Source of the DNA: Lutibacter oricola
GTDB lineage: Bacteria; Bacteroidota; Bacteroidia; Flavobacteriales; Flavobacteriaceae
DNA: 64,000 nucleotides
Direction: 5' to 3'
NCBI RefSeq assembly: GCF_900106565.1
Contig: NZ_FNNJ01000002.1
Location: 422,786 to 486,785 of the forward strand
Each line of letters begins with the position of its first letter. Position 1 is the stretch's first letter. Made by a program: the position numbers and the translations under genes. Under the pieces are notes generated by a model that searched no databases, was not told where the DNA came from, and saw only the letters and a list, made by a program, of their open reading frames with translations. Shown piece by piece: positions 54,329-63,344 of the stretch.

Positions 54329-56725
54329 ATGATTTTAAATACAGAATTAGAACACAAAGGGAATTTATTTCCATCGAAAATTGTATTTTATAAAAAAGAC
54401 GTTAATACGTTATATTTTAAAAGTGAAAACAATGCTGTTTTGCAACTAACTGTAGAAAGAGATAGTGTTTTACGTTTTAGATATAGTACAACAGGAATGT
54501 TTGATAATGATTTTTCTTATGGTATTACTATGTATGCTAGTAAGGGGTATAATCATTTAGAAATTGAAGAAGATGATGATAAATATATAATTACAACATC
54601 TAAATTAATTTGCCATATTTCAAAAGTAGATATGCGCAAAACAATTTATGATGTAAAGGATAAGACTTTAATTTGCGAGGATGAACTTGGTTTTCACTGG
54701 GAAGAAAGTTACGAGTTAGGTGGAGATATTGTAAAAATGTCTTTAAAATCACAACAAAGTGAAAACTATTATGGATTAGGAGATAAACCTGTAGAAAATA
54801 ATTTAAAAGGTAAACGTTTTCAAAATTGGGTAACAGATTCTTACGCTTATGGTAGAGGAAGTGACCCTATTTATAAAGCAATTCCTTTTTATACGGCTTT
54901 ACACCATGATAAATCGTACGGTGTGTTTTTTGACAATACTTTCCGTAGTTATTTCGATTTTTGTAGTGAAAGAAGAAATATAACAAGTTTTTGGGCGCAA
55001 GGTGGTGAAATGAATTACTATTTCATTTATGGTCCAGAAATGACTGAGGTTGTATCTAACTACACAGATTTAACAGGAAGACCACAACATATTCCACCAT
55101 TATGGGCATTAGGTTATCACCAATGTAAATGGAGTTATTATCCAGAATCTAAAGTTAAAGACGTAGCAGCTAAATTTAGAGAATTGCAAATACCTTGTGA
55201 TGCCTTGTATTTAGATATTGATTATATGGAAGGCTTTAGATGTTTTACATGGAGTAAAGAATACTTTCCTGAGCCTAAAAGAATGGTAAAGGAATTAGCT
55301 GAAGACGGATTTAAAACAATTGTAATTATCGATCCAGGTATTAAAATTGATAATGAATATAGTGTATTTAAAGAAGGTTTAGAAAAAGATTATTTCTGTA
55401 AACGTGCAGATGGGCCTTATATGAAAGGTAAAGTTTGGCCTGGAGAGTGTTATTTTCCAGACTTTACAAATCCAGAAGTACGAGAATGGTGGTCTGGTTT
55501 ATTCCAAGAATTAATAGAAGAAGTTGGCGTTAGTGGTGTTTGGAATGATATGAATGAACCTGCTGTAATGGATGTGCCTGGAAAATCTTTCCCTGATGAT
55601 GTTCGCCACGATTATGATGGAAACCAATGTAGCCATAGAAAAGCGCATAACGTTTACGGTATGCAAATGGCACGTGCAACCTATCATGGATTAAAGAAAT
55701 TTAGTTATCCAAAGCGTCCGTTTGTAATTACAAGAGCTGCTTATTCAGGAACTCAACGTTATACATCAACTTGGACTGGAGATAATGTTGCAACTTGGGA
55801 TCATTTATCAATTGCAAACCAACAAGCGCAACGTATGTGTATGTCTGGATTCTCTTTTGCAGGGTCTGATATTGGAGGTTTTGCTGAACAACCAAATGGA
55901 GAATTATTTGCAAGATGGATTCAATTAGGTGTTTTTCACCCATTTTGTAGAGTTCACTCATCTGGAGATCACGGAGATCAAGAACCTTGGGTATTTGGAA
56001 CTTCAATTACTGATATTGTTAGAAAATTTATTGAAATAAGATACCAATTATTACCTTATTTATATACCACTTTTTGGAGATATGCAGGCGAAGGAATTCC
56101 AATTTTAAAATCGTTAGTATTATTTGATCAAGAAGATAAAAACACACATTATAGAAATGATGAGTTTATTTTTGGAGAAAAAATATTAGTTTGTCCTATT
56201 ATTGAAGCAAATGCTAAAGGTAGAAGAATGTACATTCCAAGAGGTAAATGGTATAACTTCTGGGATAATTCTATTATTGAAGGGGGAGAAGAACAATGGG
56301 TAGATGCAGATATTGATAGTATGCCTATTTTTGTTAAAGAAGGTTCCATTATTCCTAAATATCCTGTTCAACAGTATGTTGGTGAAAAAGTAATTGAGCA
56401 ATTAGAATTAGACGTTTATTATAAAGAAGGAGAAGAATCTTCTGAAGTTTATGAAGATGCACACGATGGGTATGATTATAAAAAAGGACGTTATAGTTTA
56501 AGAAACTTTAACCAAGTTGGTAAAGAAGATTCTTTAACAATTCAACAATTTAAATCAGGTAAATACATAACAAGTTATAATACGTTTAAAATAAACATAC
56601 ACGGTTTACCTTTTAAAATAAAGAAAGTTGAAGTTGATAACGAAGAAATTGACATTTCTAAATTAAACGGAAAAATTACATTAGAAGTTACTAAAGAGTT
56701 TAGAGAAATTTATATTATTAAATAA
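54329..56725 (+). CDS. GH31 alpha-glucosidase
   Basis: This 798-residue glycosidase has no signal peptide, so it probably acts in the cytoplasm on alpha-glucans or oligosaccharides from glycogen turnover. The N-terminal beta-sandwich (to about 245) precedes the (beta/alpha)8 barrel. The nucleophile Asp is in GVWNDMNEPAV; the acid/base Asp is in TSTWTGDNVATWDHL. SGFSFAGSDIGGF and RYQLLPYLYT are typical GH31 motifs. Its location after glgABC suggests glycogen or maltodextrin use. Exact linkage specificity cannot be read from sequence. Confidence 0.92.
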   Translation: MILNTELEHKGNLFPSKIVFYKKDVNTLYFKSENNAVLQLTVERDSVLRFRYSTTGMFDNDFSYGITMYASKGYNHLEIEEDDDKYIITTSKLICHISKVDMRKTIYDVKDKTLICEDELGFHWEESYELGGDIVKMSLKSQQSENYYGLGDKPVENNLKGKRFQNWVTDSYAYGRGSDPIYKAIPFYTALHHDKSYGVFFDNTFRSYFDFCSERRNITSFWAQGGEMNYYFIYGPEMTEVVSNYTDLTGRPQHIPPLWALGYHQCKWSYYPESKVKDVAAKFRELQIPCDALYLDIDYMEGFRCFTWSKEYFPEPKRMVKELAEDGFKTIVIIDPGIKIDNEYSVFKEGLEKDYFCKRADGPYMKGKVWPGECYFPDFTNPEVREWWSGLFQELIEEVGVSGVWNDMNEPAVMDVPGKSFPDDVRHDYDGNQCSHRKAHNVYGMQMARATYHGLKKFSYPKRPFVITRAAYSGTQRYTSTWTGDNVATWDHLSIANQQAQRMCMSGFSFAGSDIGGFAEQPNGELFARWIQLGVFHPFCRVHSSGDHGDQEPWVFGTSITDIVRKFIEIRYQLLPYLYTTFWRYAGEGIPILKSLVLFDQEDKNTHYRNDEFIFGEKILVCPIIEANAKGRRMYIPRGKWYNFWDNSIIEGGEEQWVDADIDSMPIFVKEGSIIPKYPVQQYVGEKVIEQLELDVYYKEGEESSEVYEDAHDGYDYKKGRYSLRNFNQVGKEDSLTIQQFKSGKYITSYNTFKINIHGLPFKIKKVEVDNEEIDISKLNGKITLEVTKEFREIYIIK

Positions 56726-56747
56726 TTTTAAACCTTTTAAATAGAAT

Positions 56748-56779
56748 AAAAAAGCCTCAATTAATTTGAGGCTTTTTTT
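56748..56779 (+). terminator. GH31 gene terminator
   Basis: A perfect 13-bp stem (56748-56760 with 56766-56778), 5-nt loop and T-run. Confidence 0.9.
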
Positions 56780-56822
56780 GTAAGTAATCTTTTTTTTTTC
56801 GACAAACAAAAAAAACTTAACT

Positions 56823-57494
56823 ATGAGTAAAATTTGGTTTCTAGAAAATGTAAATCTTTTTAAAATATTATGTCCTCATAAATTTAAAGATTATAAAGAC
56901 TGTCATAATTTCACCCATTATTCAAAAAGCGATTATATATATTTTGAAGAGGATGCTTCTAACAAGGTATATTTAATTGAAAAAGGAAAGGTTAAATTAG
57001 GCTATTATAACGAAGATGGCTCTGAAGTAATTAAAGCAATACTTTGTAAAGGCGAATTATTTGGGGAAAAAGCTATACTTGGTGAAGAAAAAAGAAATGA
57101 GTTTGCGCAATCAATGGATAATAAAACATCGATTTGTCCAATAGGTGTTACTACTTTACACGATTTAATGCGTGATAACCAGACATTTACTCTTAAAATA
57201 TATAAATTCATAAGTTTTAGAATTCAAAAATTGGAACGTCGTTTACAATTATTAATGTTTAAAGACGCTAAAACTCGTTTGTTAGATTTTTTAGATGAAT
57301 TATGTGAAGATTATGGTGTTTGCTGTGAAGAAACAGGTAAGTTAAAAGCTTCGCATCCATATACTCAAAAAGATATAGCAAATTTAATAGGCACTTCAAG
57401 ACCTACTTTAAACTTGATTATGAATGAGTTAAAAGATGACGGAGTAATCAATTTTAAAGGAAAAGAAATTCTTTTTTTGAAAAAAAGTGCATAG
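56823..57494 (+). CDS. Crp/Fnr-family transcriptional regulator
   Basis: This 223-residue regulator has a cyclic-nucleotide-binding-type beta-roll (about 25-115; DYIYFEEDASNKVYLIEKGKVKLGYY, GELFGEKAIL), a dimer helix (about 125-150) and a C-terminal winged helix-turn-helix (HPYTQKDIANLIGTSRPTLNLIMNEL). The Arg/Ser pair that binds cAMP phosphate is not present, so cAMP sensing is unlikely. Seven cysteines occur (17, 27, 75, 105, 151, 157, 158), but the spacing is not the FNR 4Fe-4S pattern. Monocistronic. Targets unknown; an adjacent lipoprotein gene follows. Confidence 0.88.
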   Translation: MSKIWFLENVNLFKILCPHKFKDYKDCHNFTHYSKSDYIYFEEDASNKVYLIEKGKVKLGYYNEDGSEVIKAILCKGELFGEKAILGEEKRNEFAQSMDNKTSICPIGVTTLHDLMRDNQTFTLKIYKFISFRIQKLERRLQLLMFKDAKTRLLDFLDELCEDYGVCCEETGKLKASHPYTQKDIANLIGTSRPTLNLIMNELKDDGVINFKGKEILFLKKSA

Positions 57495-57517
57495 TGTTAG
57501 CTAGCTAACATTTTTTT
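57495..57517 (+). terminator. Palindromic terminator after the Crp/Fnr gene
   Basis: TGTTAGCTAGCTAACA (57495-57510) is a perfect 16-bp palindrome starting right after the stop codon and followed by seven Ts. It folds as a 6-bp stem with a CTAG loop. It may also bind a dimeric protein. Confidence 0.7.
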
Positions 57518-57531
57518 ATTTTTGGTTGAAA

Positions 57532-57539
57532 TACATTTG
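57532..57539 (+). promoter_or_regulatory. Promoter -7 element of the lipoprotein gene
   Basis: TACATTTG fits TAnnTTTG, 26 bases before the start codon. Confidence 0.5.
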
Positions 57540-57565
57540 TCTTAAGAAACATTAAAAACATTATT

Positions 57566-58441
57566 ATGACAAAAATTTTTAAACTATTAGCATTATTTGT
57601 ATTAGCATTTACTGTTACATTTTGTTCAGATGACGATGAACCAACAACAAAAGATTTAACTTTAAACATTTCAGGATTAGAAGATTTAGGTGCTGATTAC
57701 GAATATGAAGGATGGCTTATTTTAGCCGATGGCCCTGTAACTACAGGTCGATTTTCAGTCGATGGAAGTGGAACTTTATCACAAACTAATTTCACTTTAA
57801 ACATTGAAACATTAGCTGCAGCAGAAAAATTTGTATTAACAATTGAACCTAAAGTAGGTGATGACCCAGCTCCAAGTGATGTTCATATTTTAGCAGGTGA
57901 TTTTGTAGGGAATTCAAGTGCTTTAACAATTGGTCATGGAGCTGCTTTAGGTAACGATTTTTCTACAGCTAGTGGAAAATATATTTTAGCAACACCAACA
58001 GATAGTGATGGAACTAATGAAAAAAGTGGGGTGTGGTTTCTTGATAATTCATCAGGATCTCCAGTAGCTGGATTAAATTTACCAACATTGCCAGCGGGTT
58101 GGAAATATGAAGGTTGGGCAGTAACAGGTGGCACTCCATTAACATCTGGGACTTTTACTTCAGTTACTGGAGCTGATGAATTTAACGATTTTAGTGGTAC
58201 AATGGGAAGTCCTCCTTTTCCAGGAGAAGACTTTTTAAGAAATGCACCTAGTGGAATTACTTTTCCATTAGATTTATCTGGAGGTAAAGCAGTAATTTCT
58301 ATAGAACCAGATCCAGACAATAGTCCAGCGCCATTTTTACTAAAACCATTAGTTGGCGATATTCCAACAGATGTAATGGCACATACGGTTTATACAATTG
58401 GTCAAAATTTAAATTTTCCAACAGGTACGGCTTCACGCTAG
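57566..58441 (+). CDS. Surface lipoprotein with duplicated anti-sigma-like beta domain
   Basis: This 291-residue lipoprotein has a lipobox ending TFC, then SDDDE, an acidic surface-export signal. The body is two copies of one domain. Copy 1 (about 30-120) has YEGWLILADGPVTTGRF and FVLTIEPKVGDDPAPSDVHIL. Copy 2 (about 160-270) has YEGWAVTGGTPLTSGTF and AVISIEPDPDNSPAPFLLKPL. The YEGW...G.F and IEP....PAP patterns resemble the extracytoplasmic part of some anti-sigma factor proteins, but there is no membrane helix or cytoplasmic sigma-binding part. Function unknown. Confidence 0.65.
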   Translation: MTKIFKLLALFVLAFTVTFCSDDDEPTTKDLTLNISGLEDLGADYEYEGWLILADGPVTTGRFSVDGSGTLSQTNFTLNIETLAAAEKFVLTIEPKVGDDPAPSDVHILAGDFVGNSSALTIGHGAALGNDFSTASGKYILATPTDSDGTNEKSGVWFLDNSSGSPVAGLNLPTLPAGWKYEGWAVTGGTPLTSGTFTSVTGADEFNDFSGTMGSPPFPGEDFLRNAPSGITFPLDLSGGKAVISIEPDPDNSPAPFLLKPLVGDIPTDVMAHTVYTIGQNLNFPTGTASR

Positions 58442-58462
58442 TATTTAAAAAATAGTATTATG

Positions 58463-58494
58463 AAAGCGTTGTTACATTTAGTAATAACGCTTTT
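58463..58494 (+). terminator. Terminator after the duplicated-domain lipoprotein
   Basis: A 13-bp stem (58463-58475 with 58481-58493, one G-U pair), 5-nt loop, short T-run. Confidence 0.8.
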
Positions 58495-58496
58495 GT

Positions 58497-58504
58497 TATT
58501 TTTG
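58497..58504 (+). promoter_or_regulatory. tlpA-like gene promoter -7 element
   Basis: TATTTTTG fits TAnnTTTG, directly after the preceding terminator and 49 bases before the start codon. Confidence 0.5.
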
Positions 58505-58553
58505 CGCGTAAGTAATCACTAATTTAAGGTACTAAGAGTTTAAATAAATATTT

Positions 58554-59111
58554 ATGAATTCTATTTTAAAAAAGAAAAACATTTCAAATTTTATATTTCT
58601 AATTGCTGTTGCAGTACTATTGTATCCACCATCAAGAGAATGGTTTATGAGACAAATTGCATTTTCACCATCAATAAATAATGTAGAGGATTCGAAAAAA
58701 ATAGATACTTATAATTGGAGCTTAAAAGGGTTAAATACTGACTCTGTTAACTTTAACGAGTTTGAAAATAGAGTGGTTTTTGTAAATTTTTGGGCAACTT
58801 GGTGTCCACCTTGTAGAGCAGAAATGCCTATGTTACAAGAATTATATAATGATTATAAGGATAAAGTAAAATTTGTATTTGTAACTTCAGAAAATTTGAA
58901 TGAGGTAAATACTTACTTCAAAAAAGAAAATTATAAGTTACCTGTTTATAACTCCACAAGTATTCCTCCAAAATTGTTTACTGAAACAAATAGTATTCCT
59001 GCAAGTTATTTAATTGATAAAAGAGGAAATATAATTATAGATAAAGTGGGTTCAGCAAATTGGAATAGTGATAAAGTTAGAACGCTTTTGGATGATTTAC
59101 TGAAAAATTAA
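58554..59111 (+). CDS. TlpA-family membrane-anchored thioredoxin
   Basis: This 185-residue protein has one N-terminal helix (about 11-25) and a periplasmic thioredoxin fold. The active site is WCPPC (C84 and C87) in FVNFWATWCPPCRAEMPML; the cis-proline region is NSIPASYLIDKRG. Such proteins reduce periplasmic disulfides, often for cytochrome c maturation or oxidative-stress defence. The end overlaps the stop codon of the convergent aminotransferase gene by 4 bases. Confidence 0.92.
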   Translation: MNSILKKKNISNFIFLIAVAVLLYPPSREWFMRQIAFSPSINNVEDSKKIDTYNWSLKGLNTDSVNFNEFENRVVFVNFWATWCPPCRAEMPMLQELYNDYKDKVKFVFVTSENLNEVNTYFKKENYKLPVYNSTSIPPKLFTETNSIPASYLIDKRGNIIIDKVGSANWNSDKVRTLLDDLLKN

Positions 59112-60295
59112 TAATTCTCTAAAATTTCGTTTAATACCTCAATAATAATATTACAGCCCTTATAAATTTCTTCTTCTGAAATTGTTAACGGAGGTGTAAT
59201 TCTAACCGCTTTACCTTCAAATAGTAGCCAAAATAGGAGTAAACCTTTATCTAAGCATTTTAATATGACCGATGAAGCAATTTCAGATGTTTCGACTATA
59301 GCTGCTAACATTAAACCTTTTCCTCTAATTTCAGTAATTAATGGATGAATTAATAATTTTCGAATTAAAGCTTCTTTAGCTTCAATTTGTTCCATTAATT
59401 TTTGTTCGTAAATTTCTTGGATTGTTGCTAGGGCAGAAGCAGCAATAACCGGATGACCGCCAAATGTTGTAATGTGTCCCAATTTTGGTTGCGTTTGCAA
59501 ACAACTCATTAGTTTGTGCGAAGTAATAAATGCTCCAATTGGCATACCACCACCTAAACCTTTTCCGGTTACAATAATATCTGGTACTACATTATAGTTT
59601 TCAAAACCATATAATTTTCCAGTTCTTCCAACACCAGATTGAATTTCATCTAAAATTAATAAAGCACCGACTTTAGTGCATTTTTCTTTAACTTTTTTTA
59701 AATAGTCATTTTTAGGCTCAATAAAACCAGCACCACCTTGAATAGTTTCTAAAATTACAGCAGCAGTTTTTGAAGTTATTTTTTGAATATCAATTTCATT
59801 ATTAAACTCAATAAATTTTACTCCAGGAACCAATGGTCTAAAAGCGCTGTTCTTTTCTTCTGCACCACAAACACTCATAGAGCCTTGCGTATTTCCGTGA
59901 TATCCATTTTTAGCAGCTATAATTTCACTTCTACCAGTAAATCTTTTTGCAAGTTTTAAAGCACCTTCAGTAGCTTCGGTACCAGAATTGGTAAGATATA
60001 CCGTTTCAAAATTTGATGGTAATTTATGAATTAGAAATTTGCATAAATCAACAGGTGGCTGTTGAATAAATTCTCCATAAACCATTACATGCGTGTAGCT
60101 ATCAACTTGTTTTTTAATGGCTTGAGATACTTTTGGATGATTATGACCTAAAGTGTTTGCAGATACTCCTGCAATAAAATCTAAATATTGTTTTTCTTGT
60201 TTGTCATAAACATAACTACCATTAGCATATGATATTTCTAAAGCTAACGAGTTAGGAGATGTTTGAGCTTGATATTTTAAAAAGTCTTTTTTCAA
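59108..60295 (-). CDS. Class III PLP-dependent aminotransferase (acetylornithine/ornithine type)
   Basis: This 395-residue fold-type I aminotransferase has VYLTNSGTEATEGALKLAKR, AVILETIQGGAGF, LILDEIQSGVGRTGKLYGFE, and the PLP lysine in VTGKGLGGGMPIGAF. Nearest relatives are acetylornithine, ornithine and similar omega-aminotransferases. The neighbours (OstA-like, purA) give no clue to the substrate. The start is TTG at 60295, interlocked with the stop of the upstream gene in TTGA. No ATG lies nearby. Confidence 0.87.
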   Translation of the reverse strand: MKKDFLKYQAQTSPNSLALEISYANGSYVYDKQEKQYLDFIAGVSANTLGHNHPKVSQAIKKQVDSYTHVMVYGEFIQQPPVDLCKFLIHKLPSNFETVYLTNSGTEATEGALKLAKRFTGRSEIIAAKNGYHGNTQGSMSVCGAEEKNSAFRPLVPGVKFIEFNNEIDIQKITSKTAAVILETIQGGAGFIEPKNDYLKKVKEKCTKVGALLILDEIQSGVGRTGKLYGFENYNVVPDIIVTGKGLGGGMPIGAFITSHKLMSCLQTQPKLGHITTFGGHPVIAASALATIQEIYEQKLMEQIEAKEALIRKLLIHPLITEIRGKGLMLAAIVETSEIASSVILKCLDKGLLLFWLLFEGKAVRITPPLTISEEEIYKGCNIIIEVLNEILENY

Positions 60296-61908
60296 TTTTT
60301 TTTAGGTTTAAAGTCTTTTTTTTCGCCTTTAGGTTTGGGTAGAAGTTCTTTTTTTATGGGTGCTTTAACAGTTTCTTTTTTTGATGTAATATTTTCTTCA
60401 GCAGTAATTACTTTATCGTGAATAAAAATTTCATCTTTTGTTTTTGGGCGTTCATGTTCACGCCAAATAAATCCAGGAAATTTTGCGTAATCTTCAGGGA
60501 ATTGAGAAGGAGGATAGGTATTTCCTTCTGGTTTTACGTTAAAATCTATGGTATTAATTTCATTTTTATCAAATGTGATGAAAATGTTTTTACTACTCTG
60601 CATTTTTGTAATACCAAGTAATTTATAAGCATCATCTCTACCATAAAAAATAACCTCGCTATTACCAACAACATCTAATGATTTTAATTTATTTTCTTCA
60701 AATTTACCATACATGTTTTTACCTTTTAATTGGCTAAAACCTGCAGAATCTTTTTGAATCATAAATCCATTATTAATAATTTTTAAAGAATCTAGCTTTT
60801 CAGTTTTATTGTTTGAAATTAAGTGGATAGTGTCTCCAGTAATTTGATTTCCTTGTGCCCACATAACAGGTTTGTTAAATAGTTCTGTTAAACCTGTTTT
60901 TTCGTTACTAATAAGAGAGTCGCATTTACCTTGTAAATCTGATTTAAATATTTTTACTTTATAAAAAGCTTTAATAATGCGTTCTTCAGCTTTACCAGTA
61001 ACCATTAATTTTTCACCGTGAATATAAATGGAATCATTTTCCATTTTAGAAATAGCAACAGCCTTATCTTCAATAAAAACAGAGTCTTTTAAACGAAACA
61101 TTTCTGCATAACCTCCTTTTATAACAGATTTGTTTAAGGAGTCGGTTAGTTTTATATTTCCAGTTGCAGAAGCAAAACCTTTTGTTTTGTTGTAATATAA
61201 ACTGTCTCCTTTTATAGTTCTATCATTATACTTAATAATAGAATTTTTAATGAAGTGAGCAATATGGGTTTTGGAGTTATAGCGACCATTTTCTGTGTAA
61301 ATATTATTGTCTTTATTTACAATAGTTGACGGGCCAAATAAATCTGCAATACCAGTATTTGTGTAATAATTTAAGTTGTTAGAGTTTAGTTCGCTACTAT
61401 CTCTATTAACCACAACTACATTTTTAAGAGCTTCGAATTTATTACTTTGCAAATGATATGTACCAATTCTACTTGTTAAAACATTGGCAGTATCTTTAAT
61501 TTTTCCACCAGTTTGATAGTACAATTTTTGAGTTACTCTATCAAATTTTAACGTGTCTGTTTCTAATTCCATTAATTCATCTTTTAAAAGAACATCTCCC
61601 CAAGATGTAGCTATTTGATTAATGGCATCATAGTCTGTATATTTACTATATTGATGTATGGTATCTCCTTGATTTACAATTACATTACCCATTGCTTTTA
61701 TCAATTGTTTTTCTTGATAAATATATGCTTTGTCACAACGTATTGTAGCGCCTTGATGTTCTACAAAAACATTTCCTAATGATATGGTTGCACCTGGATA
61801 TTCAGGTAGGGTAAAGGTATTGTCTGCTTGTAAAATTTTTATTCTTCGTGTTTGAGAATAAGTAATTGAACTAGTTATAATTAATACTAAAAGAAGTAGT
61901 TTTTTCAA
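60292..61908 (-). CDS. OstA-like (LptA/LptD N-terminal type) periplasmic protein
   Basis: This 538-residue protein has a signal peptide (SSITYSQ) and successive OstA/LptA-type beta-jellyroll stretches (for example YPGATISLGNVFVEHQGATIRCDKAYI, then similar strands to about residue 480). The tail is Lys/Pro-rich (KKELLPKPKGEKKDFKPKKN). In Bacteroidota these OstA-like proteins are thought to help carry LPS across the periplasm. It is coupled to the aminotransferase gene through the TTGA overlap. Confidence 0.88.
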   Translation of the reverse strand: MKKLLLLVLIITSSITYSQTRRIKILQADNTFTLPEYPGATISLGNVFVEHQGATIRCDKAYIYQEKQLIKAMGNVIVNQGDTIHQYSKYTDYDAINQIATSWGDVLLKDELMELETDTLKFDRVTQKLYYQTGGKIKDTANVLTSRIGTYHLQSNKFEALKNVVVVNRDSSELNSNNLNYYTNTGIADLFGPSTIVNKDNNIYTENGRYNSKTHIAHFIKNSIIKYNDRTIKGDSLYYNKTKGFASATGNIKLTDSLNKSVIKGGYAEMFRLKDSVFIEDKAVAISKMENDSIYIHGEKLMVTGKAEERIIKAFYKVKIFKSDLQGKCDSLISNEKTGLTELFNKPVMWAQGNQITGDTIHLISNNKTEKLDSLKIINNGFMIQKDSAGFSQLKGKNMYGKFEENKLKSLDVVGNSEVIFYGRDDAYKLLGITKMQSSKNIFITFDKNEINTIDFNVKPEGNTYPPSQFPEDYAKFPGFIWREHERPKTKDEIFIHDKVITAEENITSKKETVKAPIKKELLPKPKGEKKDFKPKKN

Positions 61909-61997
61909 TGCTAAAAAATTTGTTTACAAAACTAACGAAAAAAGTAGGTAGATACTTATAAAAATATATTAAAATAAAGTATTTAAACCTATTGTAT

Positions 61998-62040
61998 AAA
62001 AAAACGCCATTACTTTAGAAATTCTAAAAATAATGGCGTT
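61998..62040 (-). terminator. purA terminator
   Basis: The outer stem 62003-62012 with 62031-62040, and an inner stem within the loop, form a long hairpin. The A-run at 61998-62004 becomes the U-run of the minus-strand transcript. Confidence 0.85.
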
Positions 62041-62058
62041 AAAATATATTTTAAAAAT

Positions 62059-63330
62059 CTATTTCATTATTGTCTGTTTTCTATCTGGTCCAACAGAAAC
62101 TATTTTTACAGGTACTTCAACAAAATCTTCAATAAATTTAACGTAATCGTTTAATTCTTTTGGAAGTTGGTCTGCACTTGTCATTTTTGTTAAATCTTCT
62201 TGCCAACATTTAATTTCTGTATAAATAGGAGTAACGTTATGTTCTTCAATATTATATGGTAAGTGACTAACTTCTTCACCTTTGTAATTGTAAGATGTAC
62301 ATACTTTTAAAGTATCAAATCCAGAAAGAACATCACCTTTCATCATCATTAATTGAGTAACACCGTTTATTTGAACAGCATATTTTAAAGCTACTAAATC
62401 TAACCAACCACATCTTCTTGGTCTACCTGTTGTAGCTCCAAATTCGTGACCAACCTTAGACATTGTTGCTCCGTTTTCATCAAATAATTCAGTTGGAAAT
62501 GGTCCAGAACCTACACGAGTTGTATATGCTTTAAAAATACCATAAACTTCACCAATTTTATTTGGTGCAACACCTAAACCAGTACAAGCACCAGCGGCAG
62601 TTGTGTTAGATGAAGTTACAAATGGATATGTTCCAAAATCAACATCTAATAATGATCCTTGTGCACCTTCAGCTAAAATAGTTTTTCCAGCTTTCATTGC
62701 AGCGTTTAAATACTCTTCACTATCTACAAAAGGAATTTGTTTTAAATAATCTAAAGCAGCGAAAAACTCTTCTTCTAATTCTTCTAAGTTATAATCTAAT
62801 TGAATACCATAATAATCAATCATTTTTATATGCTTTTCTACTAAAGCTTGGTAACGTTCTTTAAAATCAGCCAATTCAGTATCGCCAATTCTAATTCCAT
62901 TTCTACCGGTTTTATCCATATAAGTTGGGCCAATACCTTTTAATGTAGAACCAATTTTAGCTTTTCCTTTTGAAGCTTCACTTGCAGCATCTAATAATCT
63001 GTGCGTAGGTAAAATTAAATGTGCTTTTCTTGAAATAACCAATTTAGATGCAAAATCTATATTGTGTTTAGATAAGTTATCTAACTCTTTTTTAAAAATA
63101 ACAGGATCAATTACAACACCATTTCCAACAAGGTTCATTGCTTTGTCATGAAATATTCCTGAAGGAATTGTATGCAATACGTGTTTTTGTCCGTCAAAAA
63201 TTAACGTGTGTCCTGCATTTGGACCTCCTTGGAAACGAGCAATAATATCGTATTCAGATGTTAATACATCAACAATTTTACCTTTTCCTTCATCTCCCCA
63301 TTGAAGTCCTAATAATAAATTTACAGCCAT
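62059..63330 (-). CDS. purA: Adenylosuccinate synthetase
   Basis: Joins IMP and aspartate with GTP on the way to AMP. The 423 residues have LGLQWGDEGKGKIVDVL (P-loop and catalytic Asp), GGPNAGHTL with the catalytic His, GSTLKGIGPTYMDK, EGAQGSLLDVDFGTYPFVTSSNT, and GRPRRCGWLD. With guaB in the same window this gives both branches from IMP. Fur-family gene lies 14 bases upstream, so the two are probably co-transcribed. Confidence 0.97.
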   Translation of the reverse strand: MAVNLLLGLQWGDEGKGKIVDVLTSEYDIIARFQGGPNAGHTLIFDGQKHVLHTIPSGIFHDKAMNLVGNGVVIDPVIFKKELDNLSKHNIDFASKLVISRKAHLILPTHRLLDAASEASKGKAKIGSTLKGIGPTYMDKTGRNGIRIGDTELADFKERYQALVEKHIKMIDYYGIQLDYNLEELEEEFFAALDYLKQIPFVDSEEYLNAAMKAGKTILAEGAQGSLLDVDFGTYPFVTSSNTTAAGACTGLGVAPNKIGEVYGIFKAYTTRVGSGPFPTELFDENGATMSKVGHEFGATTGRPRRCGWLDLVALKYAVQINGVTQLMMMKGDVLSGFDTLKVCTSYNYKGEEVSHLPYNIEEHNVTPIYTEIKCWQEDLTKMTSADQLPKELNDYVKFIEDFVEVPVKIVSVGPDRKQTIMK

Positions 63331-63344
63331 TTTAATTATTTATG

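Noticed and set aside
57934..58320. A 128-codon minus-strand frame within the duplicated-domain lipoprotein
   Set aside because: Pro/Ser/Gly-rich composition mirrors the opposite strand; no promoter, no recognisable domain.
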